In this document: positions 26,535 through 34,745 of the stretch, piece by piece
Position numbering within the stretch: the first letter of the stretch is position 1
How the letters are laid out: every line of letters begins with the position of its first letter
Source of the DNA: Candidatus Uhrbacteria bacterium
GTDB taxonomy: Bacteria > Patescibacteriota > Patescibacteriia > JACPHY01
Reading direction: 5' to 3'
DNA length: 39,103 bases
NCBI GenBank assembly: GCA_016188355.1
Contig: JACPHY010000006.1
Location: 1-39,103, forward strand
Program-made: the position numbers and the translations under genes
The notes under the pieces: model-generated
What the model was told of the DNA's origin: nothing
Databases searched by the model: none
What the model saw: the letters and a program-made list of their open reading frames with translations, nothing else

Positions 26535-27358
26535 CTAGTACATACAAACAAACTTGTTTGTATTGTGGACTATACCTTCACCCTCACCCAGGAGGGGTTG
26601 GCGTGTTATGCGTGCATAATATTCCAGAACAACCGCACGCATCTCGTTGATGTATTCCCCATCAACTCAGTCTCTACGGGGTCACCACGCCAGTTTATAG
26701 GAAAATATGGGTAGTACGTATGACCGGAGGAGCGAACGCATCCTCCGCGCGCTGGGAACGCGTATCCATAACCGCAGGTACTGCTTATCACGATGGATCG
26801 ATGTGTCAATGTTCCATTGATGCAGCAACGATCGTCGAAGCCACTCCTGCGATACGCGATCAAATTGCTGCGTATTGAGGTAGAGGCCATTCCGACTCTT
26901 CGCGCCATCATCCATGAACCACACTGCGATCGCCTGCAGATCGAGAGGCATCGTCCCTCGAATCTGCTTTCCATGATCACCGAAATAGAACCGCTCGTGC
27001 CATTGCGTCAGCACGGGTAGGCTCCGCGTTGTGAATCGGTACGCACGTCGCACGCCATTCGTCGAACGTTCCATCGGAGGAGTCCGAACCAGAGTGCGGA
27101 ACACCTCAAATTTCCAATCGACGTATGCGCGATACTTCGCCGCATGATTCACTTCGAGCAACGCATTTCGGCCAACGGTTTGTCGCCGAAGCGCTCCGTC
27201 GCCGAGAATACTTCCGATGAGTACCTGCTCCTGTAACTGTGTGAGACTTCCCACGGTATTGTCCATGCGCCGATATGATACCACTGGGCGCCATGGAGAT
27301 CCACCGTTATGAGCCAATTTTTTGTGCAGCATCACTGCTGCAGCACCCCGATGTGTTG
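26535..27358 (-). other. Group I intron at E. coli-equivalent 23S U2500, with homing endonuclease ORF
   Basis: Exons GGCACCT and CGATGTCGGC are split. P1 GCACCU/GGGUGC with terminal U.G; intron ends in G; core-like GUAGAGACUGA and GAAGGUAUAGUCC. Confidence 0.92.
26682..27266 (-). CDS. LAGLIDADG homing endonuclease (intron-encoded)
   Basis: LIGSILGDGAL and AIAVWFMDDGAKS motifs; ORF could extend to 27335. Confidence 0.9.
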   Translation of the reverse strand: MDNTVGSLTQLQEQVLIGSILGDGALRRQTVGRNALLEVNHAAKYRAYVDWKFEVFRTLVRTPPMERSTNGVRRAYRFTTRSLPVLTQWHERFYFGDHGKQIRGTMPLDLQAIAVWFMDDGAKSRNGLYLNTQQFDRVSQEWLRRSLLHQWNIDTSIHRDKQYLRLWIRVPSARRMRSLLRSYVLPIFSYKLAW

Positions 27359-27916
27359 AGGTGCCAAACCTCGCCGTCGCTGTGGACGCTCGGGCGAGAT
27401 CAGCCTGTTATCCCCGGAGTAGCTTTTATCCGATGAGCTTCCGCCGTCCTACATCGAACGGTCGGATCACTAGCTCCCGCTTTCGCGACTGCTCGGCGTG
27501 TCGGCCTTGCAGTAAAGCCGGCTTTTCCGCTTGCAGGTCCAGCGCGATTTCCATCCGCGCTAAGCCGACCTTTGTGAACGCCTCCGTTACCTTTTGGGAG
27601 GCAACCGCCCCAGTCAAACTGCCTACCAGCTCCTGTCTCCCCAGCAGGATAACTGCCAGAAATTAGGATACACACAGCGCAAGGGTGGTGTCTCATTGTT
27701 GGACCGCCTTGCGGCGGCCCTCCCACCTACGCTGAACATACGAAGCATGTACCCAAGAGCAAGCTACAGTAAAGCTTCACGGGGTCTTTTCGTCCAGCCA
27801 CGGGTAAGAGCGCATCTTCACGCCCCTTGCAATTTCGCCGGGTCCCTCGTGGAGACAGTCGTCAAGTCGTTATGCCATTCGTGCGGGCCGGAACTCACCC
27901 GGCAGGGGATTACGCT

Positions 27917-28218
27917 CACATTGTTGCTGCACCTACTTGCGTAGGTACGGTGCGAACATTTCTGTCGCACTCTGCAGGTCGCCCTGCAGGTCGGACTCTA
28001 TCTTTCTCGATGCTGCCACCGAGATCCGGCGTGGAGTCTCTGAGGGGTCCCCATGGACTTCCCTGCTGATTGTCCGCATCGGTCACCGATTCTCACCTCC
28101 GAGGAGGTACGATGACATGCGCGGATGTTCCAGCATATAGCCAGATTTTCTTCCTACCTCTCCGCGGCATACGGAGTTCGGAGGGGGTCTTCCACCCCAC
28201 TAAGGCAACGAGTATTCC
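27917..28218 (-). other. ORF-less group I intron at E. coli-equivalent 23S U1931
   Basis: CCTAAGGT and AGCGTAATCC are split by 302 bp. P1 CUAAGGU/GCCUUAG with U.G; P10 CGUU/AGCG; R/S-like CUCAGAGACU and AAGAUAGAGUCC. Confidence 0.92.
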
Positions 28219-29031
28219 ACCTTAGGACGATTATGGTTATCGCCGGCGTTCATCAGCGCTTCAGTTCAAGGCTACATGTAACCTTGCGGTCACGTTTCAC
28301 CTCTCTCTTTAACGTTCTGACACTGGCCAGGCATCAGCCCCTATACTTCGCCTTTCGGCTTTGCAGGGACCTGTGTTTTTGGTAAACAGTCGCTTGACGT
28401 CGCTTGCTGCGGCCCGTATTGCTACGGGCAGGCCTTATCCCGAAGTTACGGCCATTGTATTGCCGAGTTCCTTCACGAGGGTTCTCCCGTACACCTTGGC
28501 ACACTCGTGCCCACCCACCTGTGTCGGTTTCCGGTACGGTTCCCAACCGCTCATAACCGTCGCCTTTTCTGGGCAGCTCACTCGCTCTCATCGGCTTGGC
28601 CTTGCGGCCGCACCTGCGTCCTGACCGGAGGTCAAGACAGACGTATAGCCAAAACGCCCGAGAACTATCGAACTGCGTCAGCGACGGGAGCACGATCGGG
28701 AGGACAGGAATATTCACCTGTATTCCATCGGCTACCCCCCACGCTATGCGCGAGGACTCACCTTAGGACCGCCTAACCCTGGGTCGATTTGCGTTGCCCA
28801 GGAAACCTTGGGTTTACGGTGGGAAAGGTTCTCACTTTCCGTTTTGCTACTTATGCCAGCATTCTCACTTCCCTGCGCTCCACCGGCCCTCACGGGTCCG
28901 GCTTCACCGCAGCAGGGAACGCTCCCCTACCACGCATGCCGTAAACGGCATACATCCTCAGCTTCGGCACTCAACTTAAGCCCCGTTACATTTTCGGCGC
29001 AAGGCAGCTTGACCAGTGAGCTGTTACGCTT

Positions 29032-29072
<41 letters not shown>

Positions 29073-29725
29073 CTGCGCCGCCTCACCACCTTTCCCACTG
29101 AGTTGAGATTTCAGGGCCTTAGCTGGAGGTCTGGGCTGTTTCCCTTTTGTTCCGTGGAGCTTCGCCCCCACGTACTGACTACGCTGATATAACTTGCCTG
29201 GTATTCGGAGTTTGGTTGGGGAACGTAGGATCGCTCCACCGGTCCCCATTCAGTGCTCTACCCCCAGGGGTCATCAACGCGCTAGCCCACAAGCTATTTC
29301 GGGGAGAACCAGCTATCACCGAGTTCGATTGGAATTTCTCCTCTAGCCACAGGTCATCCCAAAGCGTTGCACGACTCACGGGTTCGGGCCTCCGTTCGCT
29401 GTTACGCGAACTTCACCCTGCCCATGGCTAGCTCACCCGGTTTCGGGTCTTGTTGCTGCTGCGTTCGATCAGGTGAATGACGATCTCCAGGAATGCCGAT
29501 TGCTCGGCACTCCCATTGAACGTCAAACACCTGAACGATATGCCCTTATCAGACTCGGTTTCCCTGTGCCTTGGGCCCGTAGGCCTTCGACAGGCAACAG
29601 CAATAAACTCACTGGCTCATTCTTCAATAGGCACGCCGTCACTCATCCCGGCTTGCGCCGGGACCGAGCTCCGACTTCTTGTAAGAGTAGGGTTTCAGGA
29701 GCTTTTCGCCGCCCTCACCGGGCTG

Positions 29726-29765
<40 letters not shown>

Positions 29766-30893
29766 GCCAGATGTATTTAGCCTTGGAGCGTAGTCGCCCC
29801 GATTTCCGACGGGATTTCACGTGTCCCGTCGTACTTCCGCAATGATCGCATTGGAGTCTGACCCCTTTCGCCTACAGGGCTGTCACCTGCTCTGGCTCCC
29901 CTTTCCAGGGGGATTCGACTAGGGATGTCATCACCCTCACGGGTTACTCTCCAATCTGCGCTACTGGACGAGCGCAACCGACCATGCGTTTGACTCCATA
30001 CTGGATATGCCCGTCCCGGCTGAGATGCACTACTCGTCGCTGCGTACCTTGCGGCACGAACGAACTTCGCGCTTCTCCTCCAATATGGTTTCGGCTGTTC
30101 CCCGTTCGCTCGCCACTACTAGGGGAATGAGCACATACTCCGTTCGCGCAATGCCAAATGTTGAATGCGCGCAGGGGCAAGCCCCCGCCCACATTCTCCA
30201 TTCAACATTACGCGGTGACGAAGTATGCACCTTGTTTTCTTTTCCTCCGGCTACTGAGATGGTTCACTTCGCCGGGTGCCCTCCCGCTCCACGCGAGGTG
30301 GAGTGGGTGATATCGCTTCACAATATCGAGTTTCCTCATTCGGAAATCCCCGGATCAAAGCATGCTTGGCTGCTCCCCGAGGCGTATCGCCGCCTGCTGC
30401 GTCCTTCATCGGCATCTGGTGCCTAGGCATCCACCCTACTCCCTTATTGTCCCGACGGAGTGCGTGACGCACTCCGATCCTCGCGAGAACCTTTCGGTTA
30501 TCCCGCGGACCCTCCCATGCTCGCGGACTCAATGAAGAGCCGCACGTGCTGGGGGGATATTTTCGCACGTGCACCGCTGCACGCACTCGAACCTTCCACC
30601 CAATTGCAAAGTTTGTACGAAAGATGCGCTTACCACTTCGATTGTGAACGTTCTCTCGTCACAACCGAAGGTTGATGGTCGAACTCACGCTCCCCCACCA
30701 ACCTTCGATTGTTCACGCGCCACCTTCCATCGCTCCTCGTGGAAACAAAATCGCCGCTGGGCCCCAGCGACGTGGCTCCGCATGCAAGCGGAGTATCCAA
30801 TCGCTAGGGGTTCCTCTGCACGGATCCGAGGAGTTTGTCCATACTGCGGGGCGATGTGGATAGCATGGTGATATCGATTCCAAACCTATACCC

Positions 30894-30922
30894 AGGGTAC
30901 GCACCTCCAGAAACCATGTCAA
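30894..30922 (-). promoter_or_regulatory. Promoter of the 23S-5S unit
   Basis: Minus strand TTGACA-N17-TACCCT. Confidence 0.75.
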
Positions 30923-30960
30923 GCTCCAAAGAAAAAAGACAAATTTTCGCTCAACAGAAA

Positions 30961-30984
30961 TACCGAGCCATTGCTGGCTCGGTA
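30961..30984 (-). terminator. Hairpin, possible terminator of the 31160 gene
   Basis: TACCGAGCCA-TTGC-TGGCTCGGTA; minus side followed by TTTCTGTT. Confidence 0.5.
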
Positions 30985-30995
30985 CTGAGGATCAA

Positions 30996-31158
30996 GGACC
31001 TATTGCCGAATGCGCTTCCGTCGCGAGAACGGCGAGATTCGAGACGGAATCGCCGAATCCGGATTGCCGGCGTACTGAGAAGGTACGCCAAGATCCGGTG
31101 AGGTGATTCCGGCCGAATATCGCCGTTCGCAGCAGGAATGACATTCGGCAATAGGTCC
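30996..31158. repeat. 163-bp near-perfect palindrome
   Basis: Outer 17-bp perfect arms GGACCTATTGCCGAATG / CATTCGGCAATAGGTCC, inner GGCGTAC/GTACGCC with a 7-nt loop, imperfect complementarity between. Confidence 0.85.
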
Positions 31159-31159
31159 G

Positions 31160-31657
31160 CTAACCCGAACCGGAGGATTTGGTGCCGTCTCCTTCCGGAG
31201 ACGCTGTTCCGACGCCCGAAGCGCCCGCTGGCTGCTTCCGCATCCGTCGTGCACGGTGGCCGCCCGTCTCCTGCGCGATCGCCCCCGCAATCTGCTGCGT
31301 CGTATATCCCTTTTTTCGAAATTCTCGCTGAATCTCCTTCCGCGGAACGCCGTTCCGCACCTGCTCCCGAATGGCATCGCCATCGGCGCGCTCCATGCGC
31401 TGCTTCCCGCGGAATCGTTGTGATCCGGACAGCGATGCCGAACGCACGCGCGCGAATGCATCTTCGAGATGCTGAATCTGCTCCAAAGCCCCCACCAGTT
31501 GTCGATCAAGCTCCGCGACACGCTGCTCCAACGAAGCGCCGGATGCAGCGGACTTCGCGGCAAGCGCCGCCACCCGATCATCCACGAAGCGCTGCAGGGA
31601 CTCCAGCAGCACCACTGCGCCCGCCACGGAATCCGTCTTTTCCTTCTTTGTGCTCAT
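31160..31657 (-). CDS. Small coiled-coil plus basic protein, unknown function
   Basis: MSTKKEKTDSVAGAVVLLESLQRFV..; start preceded by GAGGAG. Confidence 0.65.
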   Translation of the reverse strand: MSTKKEKTDSVAGAVVLLESLQRFVDDRVAALAAKSAASGASLEQRVAELDRQLVGALEQIQHLEDAFARVRSASLSGSQRFRGKQRMERADGDAIREQVRNGVPRKEIQREFRKKGYTTQQIAGAIAQETGGHRARRMRKQPAGASGVGTASPEGDGTKSSGSG

Positions 31658-31667
31658 GTTGTACTCC

Positions 31668-32714
31668 TCATGCAGCGATCTGCGCAGCGCAGAGTGCGCA
31701 CGTCACCGGAATAGGCAAATGCCCCTGGAGATCGAAGATGTGCAGCGGCGTCATGAGAAAATCGCGCAATGCCGCCCGCACCACTTCCCCGAGTGGACGC
31801 GCGAGCGATTCGGCGGATGCACGCTGCACCTGCATGGCGAGCGTCTGCATGCGAACGCTCGGCGGCGAAGTGAACGCGCATCGAAACCATGCCTCCGGCC
31901 ATCGCGGGAGCGCACACCGCGCTACCGCCGCATGAAACGCAGGAACCTCGGGAATGGGCGGGAACGGAAGGCGCTGGTGATATGCACGAAGCGGCTGATC
32001 CTTCAGCGCACGCCACATCGCTACCACTGCATCATTCCAGGCAGCCGCACACGCCGCCGCGCCGCTCGTCGATGCAGACCGCACGAGCCCCTCCACGTAC
32101 AACGTGAAGAGCGAAAGCTCGCGCAGCGCCCGATGCATGCGCTCGATATCGGATTCTCCCACGGGAATCCGCCGCAACTCCGCGACGATCACATCGTGCG
32201 CCCGAAGCGCTTCCTCCTTACCGATCAGCTGACTCAACATCCCGTACCCGAGTGATGCGGCACGCACGAGGGGGAGCTGATCGCGACTGAAATGATACGT
32301 CGTGGAAAACGTCGCACAATGCGTCGACGGCGCAGCAAGCAGCCGATAACATCCGACGATGTCATTCGCGAATCGGTAAAATCCTCCATCGAAATCGAGC
32401 AGAATGAAATCGAATGGCGCATCTGATGCATGGCGGAGCACGTAGTCCTCCAGGGAGCATGCGTGCAGCATGAACGGATATCCCTTTTCCCGAATGTACG
32501 ATGCATGCATCGACAGCCATTCCACGCCCGTGAGCTGCTGTCCCGCGATGCCGACCGCCGCGAGATGCGGCAGCTCCAGCGCTTCTGGACCCGGCATGAA
32601 GAAGCCGCGCATCGCTCCACGCCTGGCGAACGGAATGCCGCAAGTGATCAAATCGGCCAGATGCGCCCGCACACGATCGTGTGCGGGAGACTGATATGTC
32701 CGAATGCGTGCCAC
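31668..32714 (-). CDS. Unknown protein, possibly Rossmann/methyltransferase-like
   Basis: GTG start at 32714 after GGAGGGATC; PFDFILLDFDGGFYRFANDIVGCYRLL resembles a Rossmann strand-turn region; weak. Confidence 0.6.
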   Translation of the reverse strand: MARIRTYQSPAHDRVRAHLADLITCGIPFARRGAMRGFFMPGPEALELPHLAAVGIAGQQLTGVEWLSMHASYIREKGYPFMLHACSLEDYVLRHASDAPFDFILLDFDGGFYRFANDIVGCYRLLAAPSTHCATFSTTYHFSRDQLPLVRAASLGYGMLSQLIGKEEALRAHDVIVAELRRIPVGESDIERMHRALRELSLFTLYVEGLVRSASTSGAAACAAAWNDAVVAMWRALKDQPLRAYHQRLPFPPIPEVPAFHAAVARCALPRWPEAWFRCAFTSPPSVRMQTLAMQVQRASAESLARPLGEVVRAALRDFLMTPLHIFDLQGHLPIPVTCALCAAQIAA

Positions 32715-32791
32715 GATCCCTCCTTTGTGTATCGCACTTCCCGGTCGCGCGATGTGTGGAATAGAGGTAAAAGAACCGGAAATCCATCCGC

Positions 32792-32855
32792 ACCGTATCA
32801 AACTCCCCTCCCCACGTCAACCATACTTGACGAATCGAGGTGCATTCGATACCGT
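32792..32855. promoter_or_regulatory. Divergent promoter pair
   Basis: Minus TTGACG-N17-TACGGT (32820-32792) and plus TTGACG-N17-TACCGT (32827-32855); -35 boxes 6 bp apart. Confidence 0.7.
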
Positions 32856-32945
32856 GGAGCTGCCATTACGCTCATTACACACTTTTCACCTCGTACTGCC
32901 GAGCCGCGAAACGGCGTCGGTGCACGGAAAGGAGGGAACAGGCCC

Positions 32946-34691
32946 ATGGATGGCTCCGACGAAAACGCGCCCACTCCAGAACACCATCCCCCAACGACGG
33001 AGGAGCCCGCATTCCAACGTCTCCGCACGTTGCTCACCGGCACGATCGAAGATTGCGTCGCGATCATCGAAAGTGCCCAGGAGCTCAATCGACGCGTCTC
33101 CGAAACGGAAGACGAGCGCATCGCGGGCACACTCCCGCTCGCCCACGAACGAGCGGAACTCGAGCGGTACGTGCTCCGCGGACGAACCAGCGAGTCGCTG
33201 GTCGATCGCGTCCGTATGGTCGATTGCCGTCTCATTCCTTTCGAATTCAAGGAGGATCACGAACTCCGCACGGAGGAACTCATCGCACTACGCGCACACG
33301 GCGCAGATGCGCAGGAGGTCCTTGCGGATCTCGACTTCGCCCAGCAGGCGCTTGCGGATGTACGCCGGCTCGCACAGCAACTCTCCGAAGAACACGGGGC
33401 ACTGCTCACCACATACACCGCGAACGCACGCACCATGGGACATTGCGAGCGTTTCTGCGCAACGATCGGACCCAACATTCTCGATGTCGCCGATACCGCC
33501 ACGCTCCTCGTTGCACTCGGCACCACATCGGATGATCTCGTGCGCCTCCGAAACAATGCGAAGACGTACCTCGATCAAACGCTCCACGACCACGGGCAGG
33601 AGATGCGACGCCTCGATCAGATAGCTGTGCAACTCACCCGCGCAGAGGAACTCGCCACTCGCTGTCGCGCGTTCATCCAGAAACGGACGGCGATACTCGA
33701 CTTCACGCACCATACATCCTATTCCGCGGACGATGTTGCACTGGAGCGTCGCATGGTCGCGCTCCTCGCCGCACCGCCACCGCAGGAAGGAAAACGCCAG
33801 TACGAACGCGGAGCGCCCGCGATTGCCGCCGCGCTCACCGCGAGCGCCCTCCTACCACCCAATACCACGGTTGCTCCCGACATCATCGCCCAGCAGTCGC
33901 GATTGCTCGAGGGACGACCAGTGTTCGGCGGCAAGGGGCGCGTCTATCGTCTGAGTCCCCTGGGACTCCAGCTCGGTCCGCGTTGGCTCCAGGAGCTCCA
34001 GCACACGCATGCGGATGCCGTCGCGTCTGCACTCGCGCGCCTCCAGCAAAAGACGCGGGGGACCCCGAGCGCTCCTCCCGAACGGTCTTCCGAGCCCGCA
34101 CGAGAGCTTCCCCTTATTACCGATGACCCCGTCGGCGTGGCACTTGCCCAGTTGAAGCCAGTGGAACTGGGAATCCTCATCACTATTGCGGAGCGCGGAT
34201 TCTGCCACTCACATTCGGGCCTCGATGCCGCAGTTGCTGCATGTCTCGCGCACTGCATCGATCGCACCGGCCTCGTCGCCTGTCCACGCGCATTCGCGCA
34301 ACTCGAGAAATGGTCGCTCGTGAAACGACGAGCATTCGGATCGTTCCGACCAGAAGTTCCCGTCTGGAACGAAACCTGGCATCCCACGGATCTCGGCTGG
34401 GAAGTCGCGAGACGGATCCGACCGTCCTTCTTTCCTCCACCGCCGGATGTAGAAAAAAAGATGATCGAACAGTGGGGAAAATTGGCAAAGGAGGCACAGA
34501 AGGAAGCGCTGGCAGAATTGCATCGGAAAAAAATGGCACTGAAGCTCCATGAGCAGTTCCGTGAGAAACGCAGTCGACGTGATCGTGAGGCAACGCGTCT
34601 CATCGATGCGCTCTACGAACGCGCACTGAAAGCGTTCCAGGAGCACCAGAGACGTTCCGCATCTGTCGACGCGGAGCAACCCGCCGGATAG
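32946..34691 (+). CDS. Orphan coiled-coil-rich protein of about 581 aa
   Basis: ATG at 32946 after AAAGGAGGG; helix-rich. Confidence 0.75.
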   Translation: MDGSDENAPTPEHHPPTTEEPAFQRLRTLLTGTIEDCVAIIESAQELNRRVSETEDERIAGTLPLAHERAELERYVLRGRTSESLVDRVRMVDCRLIPFEFKEDHELRTEELIALRAHGADAQEVLADLDFAQQALADVRRLAQQLSEEHGALLTTYTANARTMGHCERFCATIGPNILDVADTATLLVALGTTSDDLVRLRNNAKTYLDQTLHDHGQEMRRLDQIAVQLTRAEELATRCRAFIQKRTAILDFTHHTSYSADDVALERRMVALLAAPPPQEGKRQYERGAPAIAAALTASALLPPNTTVAPDIIAQQSRLLEGRPVFGGKGRVYRLSPLGLQLGPRWLQELQHTHADAVASALARLQQKTRGTPSAPPERSSEPARELPLITDDPVGVALAQLKPVELGILITIAERGFCHSHSGLDAAVAACLAHCIDRTGLVACPRAFAQLEKWSLVKRRAFGSFRPEVPVWNETWHPTDLGWEVARRIRPSFFPPPPDVEKKMIEQWGKLAKEAQKEALAELHRKKMALKLHEQFREKRSRRDREATRLIDALYERALKAFQEHQRRSASVDAEQPAG

Positions 34692-34695
34692 AAGG

Positions 34696-34723
34696 ATGCC
34701 CCCGACCACGTGGTCGGGGGCAT
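34696..34723. terminator. Convergent palindromic hairpin
   Basis: ATGCCCCCGACCACGTGGTCGGGGGCAT, 28-bp perfect palindrome. Confidence 0.65.
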
Positions 34724-34745
34724 TTATCGTATGAACGGTCTCGAA

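Noticed and set aside
29628-29680. CATCCCGGCTTGCGCCGGGA hairpin inside 23S as a mobile repeat
   Set aside because: It occupies the variable helix after CCTGAAACCCTACTCTTACAAG where E. coli also has a hairpin, so ordinary rRNA structure explains it.
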